Part shown: positions 46,151-55,368 of the stretch, piece after piece
Layout of the letters: each line of letters begins with the position of its first letter
Position numbering within the stretch: the first letter of the stretch is position 1
Assembly: GCF_003402575.1 (NCBI RefSeq)
Contig: NZ_BGZJ01000002.1
Span: forward strand, 186,001 to 250,000
Length of the DNA stretch: 64,000 nucleotides
DNA from: Mesosutterella multiformis
GTDB lineage: Bacteria; Pseudomonadota; Gammaproteobacteria; Burkholderiales; Burkholderiaceae_F
Direction: 5' to 3'
The notes under the pieces: model-generated
The model's input: the letters and a program-made list of their open reading frames with translations, nothing else
The model's database searches: none
Told to the model about the DNA's origin: nothing
Translations under genes and position numbers: made by a program

Positions 46151-48325
46151 TCAGAGGTGCAGAACACGGTCACGGATTTCTTCCGTGCGGCCCTGGTTCC
46201 AGAACTGTGTGCCGATGTAGCCGCAGGTACGGCGGGCGACGTTCATCTTCGACTGATCGCGGTTGCCGCAGCTCGGGCATTCCCAGACGAGCTTGCCGTC
46301 ATCCTCGACGATCTTGATTTCGCCGTTGTAGCCGCAGACCTGGCAGTAGTCGCTCTTCGTGTTGAGCTCCGCGTACATGATGTTGTCGTAGATGTACTTC
46401 ATCACGTCAAGCACCGCCGGGATGTTGTTCTGCATGTTCGGCACTTCGATGTAGCTGATCGCGCCGCCCGGAGAGAGGCGCTGGAACTCAGACTCGAACT
46501 TGAGCTTCGTGAAGGCGTCGATCTTCTCAGACACATGCACGTGGTAGCTGTTCGTGATGTAGCCCTTGTCGGTGATCCCGGGGATCACGCCGAAGCGGCG
46601 CTGCAGGGCACGGGCGAACTTGTACGTCGTGCTCTCAAGCGGCGTGCCGTAAAGCGAGAAGTCGATGTTCGTCTTCGCCTTCCACTCAGCGCACTTGTCA
46701 TTCATGTGCTGCATGACGTGGAGCGCGAAGGGCTTTGCTTCCGGATCCGTGTGGCTCTTCCCGGTCATGTACTTCACGCATTCGTAGAGGCCGGCGTAGC
46801 CAAGCGAAATCGTGGAGTAACCGCCAAAGAGCAGCTTATCGATCTTCTCACCCTTCTGCAGACGGGCGAGCGCGCCGTACTGCCAGAGGATCGGAGCAAC
46901 GTCAGACGGAGTCCCGAGCAGACGCTCGTGGCGGCACATCAGAGCGCGGTAGCAGAGCTGCAGACGCTCATCAAAGATCTTCCAGAACTTCTCCATGTCG
47001 CCGCCGGAGGAGAGCGCCACATCCGGCAGGTTGATCGTCACCACGCCCTGGTTAAAGCGGCCGTAGTACTGCGGCTTCCCCTGGTCATTCACGTACGGGG
47101 TGAGGAAGGAGCGGCAGCCCATGCAGGTGTAGCAGTGGCCTTCGCCGTTCTTATCCTTCTTCAGCTTCAGCATGATCTTTTCGCTGATGTAGTCCGGCAC
47201 CATGCGCTTCGCGGTGCACTCAGCGGCGAGCTTCGTGAGGTACCAGTAGGGCGAATCCTCGTGAATGTTCTGCTCCTCAAGCACATAGATCAGCTTCGGG
47301 AAGGCAGGCGTCACCCAGACACCCTTCTCGTTCTTCACGCCCTGGATACGCTGACGGAGCGTCTCCTCGATGATCATCGCGAGATCGTGGCGTTCCTGGT
47401 CGTTCTTCGCTTCGCCGAGGTACATGAAGACCGTCACAAACGGCGCCTGGCCGTTCGTCGTGAGGAGCGTCACCACCTGGTACTGAATCGTCTGGACGCC
47501 GCGGCGGATTTCGTCGCGCAGGCGGTCCTCGACGATCTTATCGAGCTGTTCCTGATTCGGCTCGAAACCGATCGACTCCATCTCAGACTTCACGATCTTG
47601 CGGATCTTTTCGCGCGACGTCTGCACAAACGGGGCGAGGTGCGCGAGGCTGATCGACTGGCCGCCGTACTGGTTCGACGCGACCTGGGCGACGATCTGCG
47701 TCGCGATATTGCAGGCGGTCGCGAAGCTGTGCGGCTTCTCAATCAGCGTACCGGTGATCACGGTGCCGTTCTGCAGCATGTCCTCGAGGTTCACGAGGTC
47801 GCAGTTATGCATGTGCTGCGCGTAGTAGTCGGAGTCGTGGAAGTGAATCAGGCCTTCCTGATGCGCCTTCACGATGTCCTTCGGGAGCAGGATGCGCGCC
47901 GACAGGTCGCGGGACACTTCGCCCGCCATATAGTCACGCTGCGTGCTGTTGATCACCGGGTTTTTGTTGGAGTTTTCCTGCTTCGCTTCTTCGTTGTTAC
48001 GTTCGATCAGTGAGAGGATTTTGTTATCCGTCGTGTTCGACTCACGGACGAGATTCCGGGTAAAACGGTAACGGATATAGCGCTTTGCGGTCTCAGGAGC
48101 GCCCTGCAGAATGATGTGGGTTTCAACGAGCTCCTGAATCTCCTCAACGGAGAGAGCGTGACCCAGTTCTTTGCAGTGGTCTTCAATGACGAGCGAAATG
48201 TAATCGATCTGACGATCGGTCAGCTCGGCTTTGCCGTCATCGGAGATATTGGCTTTAGCGATTGCGTTTTTGATTTTCTGGCGGTCGAATTCTTCTTCCG
48301 ACCCGTTTCGCTTGATGATCTTCAC
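46151..48325 (-). CDS. nrdD: anaerobic ribonucleoside-triphosphate reductase NrdD
   Basis: A 724-residue class III ribonucleotide reductase that makes deoxynucleotides without oxygen. The N-terminal ATP-cone (KIIKRNGSEEEFDRQKI) is the allosteric domain. The catalytic barrel includes YTCMGCRSFLTPYVN. The C-terminus has the zinc site (CQVCGYNGE and CPSCGNRD) and the glycyl radical region RRTCGYIGTQFWNQGR. The start is GTG at 48325 with AGGAG upstream. With nrdG it forms an operon, a clear sign of anaerobic growth. Confidence 0.97.
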   Translation of the reverse strand: MKIIKRNGSEEEFDRQKIKNAIAKANISDDGKAELTDRQIDYISLVIEDHCKELGHALSVEEIQELVETHIILQGAPETAKRYIRYRFTRNLVRESNTTDNKILSLIERNNEEAKQENSNKNPVINSTQRDYMAGEVSRDLSARILLPKDIVKAHQEGLIHFHDSDYYAQHMHNCDLVNLEDMLQNGTVITGTLIEKPHSFATACNIATQIVAQVASNQYGGQSISLAHLAPFVQTSREKIRKIVKSEMESIGFEPNQEQLDKIVEDRLRDEIRRGVQTIQYQVVTLLTTNGQAPFVTVFMYLGEAKNDQERHDLAMIIEETLRQRIQGVKNEKGVWVTPAFPKLIYVLEEQNIHEDSPYWYLTKLAAECTAKRMVPDYISEKIMLKLKKDKNGEGHCYTCMGCRSFLTPYVNDQGKPQYYGRFNQGVVTINLPDVALSSGGDMEKFWKIFDERLQLCYRALMCRHERLLGTPSDVAPILWQYGALARLQKGEKIDKLLFGGYSTISLGYAGLYECVKYMTGKSHTDPEAKPFALHVMQHMNDKCAEWKAKTNIDFSLYGTPLESTTYKFARALQRRFGVIPGITDKGYITNSYHVHVSEKIDAFTKLKFESEFQRLSPGGAISYIEVPNMQNNIPAVLDVMKYIYDNIMYAELNTKSDYCQVCGYNGEIKIVEDDGKLVWECPSCGNRDQSKMNVARRTCGYIGTQFWNQGRTEEIRDRVLHL

Positions 48326-48887
48326 TCTGCGTCTCCTGGCATCTATTCAAAGAGCCAACTAAATCTTGTTGATGGAACTCGTTAATGATACATAATCTGG
48401 TGCTTTTTTCAACCAGAAAGCCCGGTGTGGAAATTTTCCTTTTTTGATTCAGGCGCTTTCAAATCTTGTTCACAGCGGGGTGAAAAGCGGCGCTTTTTTT
48501 CCACATTTCGCTGATGAGTTTTTGATCAGCCGGGGTTATTTTTCAGGCGCCGGAAACTAAATAGCCGGACCCGGAAAGTCTCCGGACCAGATATGGCATA
48601 TCAGGAATTCCGCTTATCCACAGCGAAGCGGAAAAACAGCTCCGCATTCTCCTCCAAAAGGGGAAGTCGGGGGAGACGGATTTCGGTATCACATATTGAA
48701 GTGATTGCAAAAAATGAAAGACGGATTCGGGGACAGGAACTGACAATCAATTGAGAAAAAATGGCAAATCGGGGATCCCGCCCGACTGATAATTCTTTAG
48801 GAGCGGTAACCGGTGCTTTGAGAGCGGGAAAAAGAGATGCTTTCAGACCCCTTAGCCGGTTCCCGGCCACTTTTTGGAGAAAAGCAG
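48326..48887. other. divergent promoter region of nrdD and cupin 1, no gene seen
   Basis: 562 bp without a convincing frame. A GC-rich inverted region (CCGGACCCGG and CTCCGGACC) lies at about 48562-48592. I could not find a clear NrdR or FNR box. Confidence 0.4.
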
Positions 48888-49298
48888 ATGGCAGATCAGA
48901 AAGATATGAGTGTGTTCGATTCGGGCGACGTGAATCCCTATAACAAGTTCTTTACGGGGATCAGCTACCTCAAGATGCTTTCGACCGAACAGGTTCCGGT
49001 CGGAAACGTCACGTTTGAGCCCGGGTGCCGCAACCACTGGCATATCCACCACGCGACGCAGGGCGGCGGTCAGATTCTGCTCGTGACCGCGGGCCGCGGC
49101 TGGTATCAGGAGTGGGGTAAGCCCGCGCAGGCTCTGAAGCCGGGTGACGTCGTGAATATTCCGGCAAACGTCAAGCACTGGCACGGTGCCGCGAAAGACG
49201 CCTGGTTCCAGCATCTCGCGATTGAGGTGCCGGGTGAAGGCGCGAAGACCGAGTGGTGCGAACCGGTGTCGGACGCCGATTACGACGCTCTGAAGTAA
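48888..49298 (+). CDS. cupin domain protein (paralogue 1)
   Basis: A 136-residue single-domain cupin. NHWHIHHATQGGGQILLVTAGRG is cupin motif 1 with its metal-binding histidines, and KPGDVVNIPANVKHWHGAAKD is motif 2 with the last histidine. It resembles the small cupins linked to carboxymuconolactone decarboxylases. ATG at 48888 follows GGAGAAAAG. A close paralogue begins 100 bp downstream. Substrate unknown. Confidence 0.9.
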   Translation: MADQKDMSVFDSGDVNPYNKFFTGISYLKMLSTEQVPVGNVTFEPGCRNHWHIHHATQGGGQILLVTAGRGWYQEWGKPAQALKPGDVVNIPANVKHWHGAAKDAWFQHLAIEVPGEGAKTEWCEPVSDADYDALK

Positions 49299-49398
49299 GA
49301 AAGAACAGAGGAGGAGGGGGGCGGAAGCGATTCCGCCCTCTTTCGCGAGAAACGCCATTCAGCGCATGAAAGAAAACCTATATGAGGAGCGGTGAGAA

Positions 49399-49812
49399 AT
49401 GGCTGAAGAAGTAAAAGAGCTGAGTGTCTTCCCGATGGGGGAAGAGAATCCCTTTGGACAGTACTTCACGGGAAAGAGCTACCGGAAGGCGCTCTCGAGT
49501 GAACAAGTGAAGGTGAGCAACATCACCTTTACCCCGGGGTGCCGCAACCACTGGCATATCCATCACGCGGAAACCGGAGGCGGGCAGATGCTGCTCGTCA
49601 CCGCGGGGCGCGGGTGGTACCAGGAGTGGGGGAAGCCGGCCCGGGAACTGAAGCCCGGCGACGTCGTCAATATCCCGGCAAACGTCAAGCACTGGCACGG
49701 CGCGGCGAAGGACAGCTGGTTCCAGCATATCGGGATCGGGGTCCCGGGCACCAAGACAAGTACCGAGTGGTGTGAGCCGGTGTCGGACGACGACTACGCG
49801 AAACTCCCGTAA
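49399..49812 (+). CDS. cupin domain protein (paralogue 2)
   Basis: A 137-residue cupin, clearly a duplicate of the previous gene: NHWHIHHAETGGGQMLLVTA and PGDVVNIPANVKHWHGAAKD are nearly identical, while the N-terminus (MAEEVKELSVFPMGEENPFG) has diverged. AGGAGCGG precedes the ATG. Both copies keep all metal ligands. Confidence 0.9.
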   Translation: MAEEVKELSVFPMGEENPFGQYFTGKSYRKALSSEQVKVSNITFTPGCRNHWHIHHAETGGGQMLLVTAGRGWYQEWGKPARELKPGDVVNIPANVKHWHGAAKDSWFQHIGIGVPGTKTSTEWCEPVSDDDYAKLP

Positions 49813-49938
49813 CCCGACTTCAAAACAGCAATACTTTCCGACAGACTCCGGTGTCCGGTTGGCAGTCCGTCTTCTCTTTTAATATAAGGGGGCGGCTTCC
49901 AGCCGGTTTTTTTGTGTTTCACGAGGAGGAAGATAAGC

Positions 49939-51543
49939 ATGACGCGGAAAACGTGGTTCAGTTGGGTGGCAGCCGGGATGCTCGGTCTCGCGGCCGGAGT
50001 TTCAGGCGCGGCCCCCTCAGTCACTGTTGCTTCCTCCGCCCCAGTCGCGGACACGGTCCAGGGAAAGGTGACTGGCATCACGCGGACGCTTCCCGGCACA
50101 GACCTTGCGGCGGACGCGTTCCTTGGAATTCCGTACGCCGAGCCGCCGGTCGGCGATCTCCGCTGGAAACCCGCGGCTCCCGCGAAAAACTGGACTGGTG
50201 TCCGGAACGCCGAGTGGCACGCGGCGCCGTGCCTGCAGCCAGAAGGGGGATCGGAAGACTGCCTCTACGCCGATATCTACCGCCCGGCCGGCACGAAGTC
50301 GGACGCGAAGCTTCCGGTTGCCGTGTATCTCCATGGCGGCGCGAATATCACGGGAAGCGCTTCAGCGCAGGATCCGTCGCGGCTCGCGGCGGAATCCGGT
50401 GTGATCGTGGTGGCGGTCCAGTATCGGCTTGGGGCGCTTGGGTTCCTGTCGCTCCCCGAATTCGGGGAAGCCTCGGGGAACTTCGCGATCACCGATATCG
50501 AGGAAGCGCTCCGCTGGGTGAAAAAGACGATCGCGGGCTACGGCGGAGATCCGGATCGCGTGACCCTCATGGGAGAGTCCTCCGGCGGCACCGATGTCTG
50601 CCGGATGCTCGTGGACCCGAAAGCGAAGGGGCTCTTCCATCAGGCGGTGATTCAGTCAGACACCTGCGCCTTTGATTCTGAGCGCCCCGCGAAGGCGAAG
50701 CGCCGGAGTGAATTCTTTATCAAGCGGGCGGGCTGCGACTTTGAGAGCGGAGTCGGAAACTGCCTGAGGAAGGTTCCGGCTGAAAAGATCGCCGAGGCGA
50801 GCGCCTCATCCGGCCTTTGGGCTCCGGTGTCGGAAGTCCCCGGGATCGAGCAGATCAGTAAGGGCAATTGGAACCGTGTGCCGCTCCTCTCGGGGTCGAA
50901 TAAAAACGAGGCGCGGGACGCTGCGTCGGTCTTCACCGGGTGGAGTGAGGACGCCTATAAGGTCTGGGTGAAGAGGCTCGTGGGGGACAACTGGTACAAG
51001 GCTCAGGTTGAGTACCCGGGTGATAAGTATGAGAAGGATGAGGCGTACGGTGTCCCCTACATCATGGGGGACTTCATGACGGATTCCGGCATGCGGGGTC
51101 TCGGCGGCTGCGGGAGCCTGACGCTCGCGCGGGCCGCGGCGGCGTCTGATGTCACCTCCTGGTTCTACGCGTTTGAGGATGAGAACGCGCCGACGCTTCT
51201 TCGTCCCCGCTATCCCGGCTACAAGACCGGCGCGAGCCACGGTTCTGAACTCTCGTACCTCTTCCCCGACACCGGGCGGTTCCTCGCGCTCGCATCCAAG
51301 ATGACGCCGGATCAGAAGCAGCTCGCGGAAACGATCCGCGCGTACTGGGGGAACTTCATCCGGACCGGAGACCCAAACGGGAAAGGCGTCCCGGCGTGGG
51401 GCCCCTATAAGGAAGACGGCGCCGTGATGGTGCTCGCTCCTGGAAAGACCGGCACGCGCCCGGCCGCGTACTTCGCGGGTGAACATAAGTGCGCGTTCTG
51501 GGCGTCGATCCCGCCTGTCACCGGACGGGGGAGCAGTTTCTGA
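49939..51543 (+). CDS. secreted type-B carboxylesterase
   Basis: A 534-residue carboxylesterase. The signal peptide is MTRKTWFSWVAAGMLGLAAG up to about residue 26. FLGIPYAEPPVGDLRW and EDCLYADIY are the family signatures, GESSGGT the nucleophile elbow, GSNKNEARD the acidic region and GASHGSELSYLF the histidine, completing the triad. I chose ATG at 49939 after GAGGAGG. It probably hydrolyses esters or amides in the periplasm. Confidence 0.93.
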   Translation: MTRKTWFSWVAAGMLGLAAGVSGAAPSVTVASSAPVADTVQGKVTGITRTLPGTDLAADAFLGIPYAEPPVGDLRWKPAAPAKNWTGVRNAEWHAAPCLQPEGGSEDCLYADIYRPAGTKSDAKLPVAVYLHGGANITGSASAQDPSRLAAESGVIVVAVQYRLGALGFLSLPEFGEASGNFAITDIEEALRWVKKTIAGYGGDPDRVTLMGESSGGTDVCRMLVDPKAKGLFHQAVIQSDTCAFDSERPAKAKRRSEFFIKRAGCDFESGVGNCLRKVPAEKIAEASASSGLWAPVSEVPGIEQISKGNWNRVPLLSGSNKNEARDAASVFTGWSEDAYKVWVKRLVGDNWYKAQVEYPGDKYEKDEAYGVPYIMGDFMTDSGMRGLGGCGSLTLARAAAASDVTSWFYAFEDENAPTLLRPRYPGYKTGASHGSELSYLFPDTGRFLALASKMTPDQKQLAETIRAYWGNFIRTGDPNGKGVPAWGPYKEDGAVMVLAPGKTGTRPAAYFAGEHKCAFWASIPPVTGRGSSF

Positions 51544-51577
51544 GTTTGGCCCGGGATTTCGGACAGTTCAAAAAACA

Positions 51578-51609
51578 AAGGCATCCTTCTTTTGGTAGAA
51601 GGATGCCTT
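51578..51609. terminator. bidirectional terminator
   Basis: A 13-bp stem AAGGCATCCTTCT/AGAAGGATGCCTT between converging genes. Confidence 0.85.
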
Positions 51610-51622
51610 GTCGTTTCAGCCT

Positions 51623-52150
51623 CTAGCGGGGAAAGCCAGGCGGCGGTTCACCGGGACCATGAGGGCCTTTCGGTGCCGACCGGGGCGCTGGCCCCGGACG
51701 AGGACCAGACCCCGGGCGGGGACCCATCCCGGGGCCGCCGGGGCGTCCGGGAGGATTCCGGAAACCCGGTCCCGGTCTGCCAGGACCGATCGGGCGCGGA
51801 CCGCCAGACCGATGCATCATCCGCGGATCCACGGGACGGTGAGGCCCAGGGGGCGGAGGTGCCGGTCGGAACCCCGGTCTCGGACCGGGGCCAGCAAAGT
51901 GCGGCGGCGGAGCCGGCCTCGGAGGCGGCGGCACGGGTCTCGGAGGAGGAGGCGGTGCCACATGGGGACGCGGGGGCGGCGGTGGCGGCACAGGATGAGG
52001 ATGCGGGGGAGGCGGCGGATGCGGCACCGGCTGGTAAATCACCCCGGTCTCGTAATACCCGCCGTAAAGCCCATCGTCATACACCGCGCAGCCAGAAAGC
52101 AGTGTGACCGGGAACGCTGCCGCGGCCTTAAGAAGAGTTCTGCGTTTCAT
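51623..52150 (-). CDS. proline-rich lipoprotein with Tat-like signal (paralogue 1)
   Basis: A 175-residue protein. MKRRTLLKAAAAFPVTLLSGC combines a twin-arginine start with a lipobox (LLSGC). The mature part begins CAVYDDG and is then almost entirely Pro, His, Gly and Arg. It is low-complexity, probably extended, and attached to a membrane or cell wall. The neighbour at 52464-52952 shares the signal and the SGCAVYDDG start. No known function. Confidence 0.75.
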   Translation of the reverse strand: MKRRTLLKAAAAFPVTLLSGCAVYDDGLYGGYYETGVIYQPVPHPPPPPHPHPVPPPPPPRPHVAPPPPPRPVPPPPRPAPPPHFAGPGPRPGFRPAPPPPGPHRPVDPRMMHRSGGPRPIGPGRPGPGFRNPPGRPGGPGMGPRPGSGPRPGPAPRSAPKGPHGPGEPPPGFPR

Positions 52151-52416
52151 GGCGCTGATCCTTGAGTCAGAAAATCAATTCGGTTCTGAAGACCATTCTA
52201 GGGGAAAGGGCGTGAGTTTCGTGACGCATTTTGTTTCTGATCGGTAACAGAGAAGCGCCCGGAATCCGGGGTTTTCGGGGATCTTCACGGAGAAAAGCGC
52301 CAGTCTGATCGCAAAAAGGCACAAATTCCTTACCTTTCTCAAAACTGCATTATCCGCAAGCGAAAAGGGAACGCCGTGATTTTTGATGGAGCGAGCCGAA
52401 GGAATTCAGACTGTAA

Positions 52417-52453
52417 AAAAGGCACCCTGCTATTTGAAGAGCAGGATGCCTCT
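52417..52453 (-). terminator. terminator of the second lipoprotein gene
   Basis: GGCAcCCTGC pairs with GCAGGaTGCC; TTTTTT follows on the minus strand. Confidence 0.7.
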
Positions 52454-52463
52454 TATTCAGATA

Positions 52464-52952
52464 CTAGCGGGGACCGCCGGGAGGTTCACCGGGGCCGCCC
52501 TGACCGCCGGGACCGCCATTTCCTGGCGCGGGTCTGTTCCCTTGTCCAGGACTGCGGCCGTTATTGGGGGTGGGACCATTTCCCTGACCGGGACCTCTGC
52601 CGTTCCCTTGAGCGGGGCCTCGTCCATTATTCATGCCGGGGCCCGCGGGGCGTCCCGGCTGAGGGCCGCGCCCCTGATTACCGGGTCCCGGTCTCGCGGG
52701 GCCGTTTGGCTGCGGACCGTTCGGACGGTCGGGTCCATTCATTCCCGGACGGCGGAGTTCCGGATTAGGTCCCGGTCCATCGAAACGAGGACGGGGTTCC
52801 GGACGGGGTTCAGAATGCGGGCGGGGAGGCGGGTTCGGTACCGGCGCGTAGCCGACGTCGCCCACGTAGTACCCGTCGTCATACACCGCGCAGCCGGAAA
52901 GCAGCGCGACCGGAATCGCTGCCGCGGCCCGAAGAAATGTTCTGCGTCTCAT
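52464..52952 (-). CDS. Gly/Pro/Asn-rich lipoprotein with Tat-like signal (paralogue 2)
   Basis: A 162-residue relative of the previous gene. MRRRTFLRAAAAIPVALLSGC, then CAVYDDGYYVGD. The C-terminal half is built of short G-P-x repeats such as GRGPGQGN and GNGRGPGQGN. Both paralogues keep the same export and anchor signal while the repeat content differs. Function unknown. Confidence 0.75.
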   Translation of the reverse strand: MRRRTFLRAAAAIPVALLSGCAVYDDGYYVGDVGYAPVPNPPPRPHSEPRPEPRPRFDGPGPNPELRRPGMNGPDRPNGPQPNGPARPGPGNQGRGPQPGRPAGPGMNNGRGPAQGNGRGPGQGNGPTPNNGRSPGQGNRPAPGNGGPGGQGGPGEPPGGPR

Positions 52953-53054
52953 AGTGCACAGCTCCTTTCTCTCAGAGAAGGAATGTTCTTAAGAACATTG
53001 TAGGCGCGGGAGAAATGCCGAGATCGTGGATTTTGTATCAGTTTCAGACATCAA

Positions 53055-53077
53055 AAAGCCCCGATGTCCGGGGCTTT
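53055..53077 (-). terminator. terminator hairpin
   Basis: AAAGCCCCG pairs with CGGGGCTTT; T run on the minus strand. Ends the HNH gene transcript. Confidence 0.8.
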
Positions 53078-53177
53078 ACTGATTTTCCGTGAGGATCAGC
53101 AATGCGGCATTCAAAGAAAAGCACAAACGCTTTACGTTTCTGAAAACTGCATTGTCCGCAAGCGGGGAGCCAGGCGA

Positions 53178-53984
53178 TCAGGAATTCTCATCCTTGATGA
53201 CGTTGCCGTTTCCGATTCGCTTCAGGAACTGATTCCGCTGGTACTCCAGGTAGGGGAGGTGTCGGGAATCGACGAAACGCAGCTTCATTTCGGGTGTCAC
53301 TCCGAGAGCTTTGAGTTCCTCAGCCTTAAGGTACGGGCTGATCAGAATCTTCCCGTCGTCTGCGAAGCTGATCAGGAACTTGTCGAAAAGCGCGTCAAGG
53401 TTCGCGGAAAGGAGGAACCCGTTATAGCCGTCCAGCCGCTCATTCCCCGTCTCACAGTCTTTCCAGGGCTTCGCATGACTTGCCCGAAGCACTTCAGGCA
53501 CCCCAACACCGGTCACGGCGCAGCGGCCTCCCCAGATCTCTTCAAGACGGGTGCGATAAAGCTGCTGACCGGACCGTTCGCTCGTAACGGTCTCGGACTC
53601 AGTATCGGCGAGCGACACCTCAACTTCAGTGTCTTCTTCAGCAGAAGTCGGGAAGAAGTCAGAAGGCAGCGTTGAAAGCTGTTCGCGGCATTTGTCGGCA
53701 ACTGCCTGGAATATTGCTTCAGTTTCGATGCGAAGAGAACCGTCCGGCAGCACTTGCAAATTCGGGAAAGCGTCCTTCAGCTTTGACTGAAATTCAGCAT
53801 TAGTGAACTTCAGATCCACATAGAGGAACTGATCCTTTTCCGTTGGCTCACCAACTAGCGTCCCAGTTAAACCATGGCGCTCATAACTCTGCAGAGTCCA
53901 TTGATTTGGATGATCAGGAAGAGATCGGGCATAGATTCCTCCCTGATCCAGCAGTGTTTTAGGAATGAAAAGGCGTGAAAGCAT
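53178..53984 (-). CDS. HNH endonuclease domain protein
   Basis: A 268-residue protein. Residues about 165-225 form an HNH_2-type nuclease: CAVTGVGVPEVLRASHAKPW, then ERLDGYNGFLLSANLDALFD, with His, Asn and His/Asp positions visible. The N-terminal 150 residues are not recognised. HNH_2 proteins are often restriction or phage-defence nucleases. An IS256 copy begins 34 bp upstream of the start, and the CRISPR array lies on the far side of that IS pair, so it may be a survivor of a larger defence region. Confidence 0.82.
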   Translation of the reverse strand: MLSRLFIPKTLLDQGGIYARSLPDHPNQWTLQSYERHGLTGTLVGEPTEKDQFLYVDLKFTNAEFQSKLKDAFPNLQVLPDGSLRIETEAIFQAVADKCREQLSTLPSDFFPTSAEEDTEVEVSLADTESETVTSERSGQQLYRTRLEEIWGGRCAVTGVGVPEVLRASHAKPWKDCETGNERLDGYNGFLLSANLDALFDKFLISFADDGKILISPYLKAEELKALGVTPEMKLRFVDSRHLPYLEYQRNQFLKRIGNGNVIKDENS

Positions 53985-54075
53985 TTTCCAGTTCTCTTAA
54001 TTCTCAGTGCAAAGTGCGAGGGTGAGGAAAATTTTGTGGGTGACTCTGAGATAATTGCTCTTGGAGGAGCCTCAA

Positions 54076-54816
54076 ATGAAACGAAAGACAGACCCCTTGG
54101 ATAGTGTTGCAGGACAGATTTTAGAAAACGCCAAGAAATCCGGGCTTGAGATTAATACCGCAGAGGATGCGGAAAATCTTATGGCCCATATGCTCGGTCG
54201 GCTGCTGACTCAAATGCTTGACGGTGAAATGACCAATCATCTCGGTTACGAAAGAGGCGGTAAACGTGTCACCGAAAATGAGCGTAACGGGCATAGTTCG
54301 AAAACCCTCAAATCGTCCAGCCTTGGAAATATCCGTATTGACGTACCCAGAGACCGCAAGGGAGAGTTTGAGCCGAGGGTCGTTCCTAAGCATAAACGCC
54401 AGCTGGCGGGGTTTGAGGACAAGGTTCTGGCCTTGTACGCCAGAGGGCTCTCAACCCGGGAAATTCAAGGCTTTCTCTATGATGAATACGGTATGGAGAC
54501 CAGTGCCGAATTTATCAGCGATGTTACGGACGCCATCCTTCCTGAGGTTGAAAAATGGCAGAACCGTCCTCTGGATCCGTTTTATACAACTGTTTTCTTT
54601 GACGCTATTCGAGTCAAAATCCGAGGTGATAATGGCATTGTTACCCCGAAAGCGGTCCATCTTGCCTTGGGCGTAAACGCCCAGGGCCGCAAGGAAGTTT
54701 TGGGGATGTGGGTCGCTGATAACGAAAGCGCAAAATATTGGCTTAAGGTCTTCACTGAACTCAAAAACAGGGGGGTGTCTGATATTCTGATTGCTGTCAC
54801 AGACGAGGGTGTGTAA
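54076..54816 (+). pseudogene. IS256-family transposase, 5' part
   Basis: Encodes the first 243 residues of the transposase (through LIAVTD), then reads three foreign codons into the inverted right end and stops. The catalytic Asp pair region FFDAIRV and AVTD is present but the essential Glu (NAIESLNR) is lost, so it is inactive. Confidence 0.92.
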
Positions 54817-54841
54817 TTTTTTGTGGGCGGCTCGTTCAAGG

Positions 54842-55368
54842 TTAATCGATGTAGGGGGTGATTCGGTCACCAAATAGCACAACCAATTCTCTCATAGCGG
54901 CACTCCAGTATGGAGAAGGCCGCACCCATCTTTTCTCTACTTTCCGGATTGCCAGAAAGAGAAGTTTCAAAGCAGCCGTTTCAGTAGGGAAAGCAGCTCG
55001 GGTCTTAATTACTTTTCTTAGATCCCGATTAAGGCTCTCTATGGCATTGGTTGTATAAATAAGTCTGCGGATATTTGGGGAAAAATCAAAGAAGGGGATC
55101 ACCTTATCCCAGGAATCGATCCACTGTTTGGCGATGTAAGGGTATCTGAGCCCCAGTTCCGACTGTGCAAAAGCGTCCAGTTCCTTCCGCGCATCAGCCG
55201 CGTTTACGGCCCGGTAAATGGGCTTCAGCGCGCCGGCTACGGCCTTGTAATCCTTATATCCGACGAATTTCAGACTGTTCCTGATCAGGTGAACAATGCA
55301 GGTCTGCAGCAGAGTGTTGGGAAAGGCAGCTTCAAGCGCCTCCTTCATTCCCTTGAGTCCGTCTGTGA
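54842..55368 (-). pseudogene. IS256-family transposase, 3' part (inverted)
   Basis: Carries the C-terminal half from TDGLKGMKEALEAAF through TNAIESLNRDL to the end. It has no start of its own and is the flipped remainder of the 54076 fragment. Confidence 0.9.

Larger units (their letters stand above)
54018..55368. mobile_element. IS256-family element A, 3' part inverted
   Basis: 54018-54804 is the left 787 bp of the element in forward orientation. 54805-55368 is the right 564 bp inverted. Together 1351 bp equals one element (1343 bp) plus 8 bp. The 8-bp TCACAGAC (54797-54804) recurs inverted as GTCTGTGA (55361-55368), the size of an IS256 target duplication. Element B follows with no gap. 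Confidence 0.9.

Noticed and set aside
46157-48013. A 618-codon plus-strand frame opposite nrdD
   Set aside because: Antisense shadow of a highly conserved gene, with no recognisable domain.
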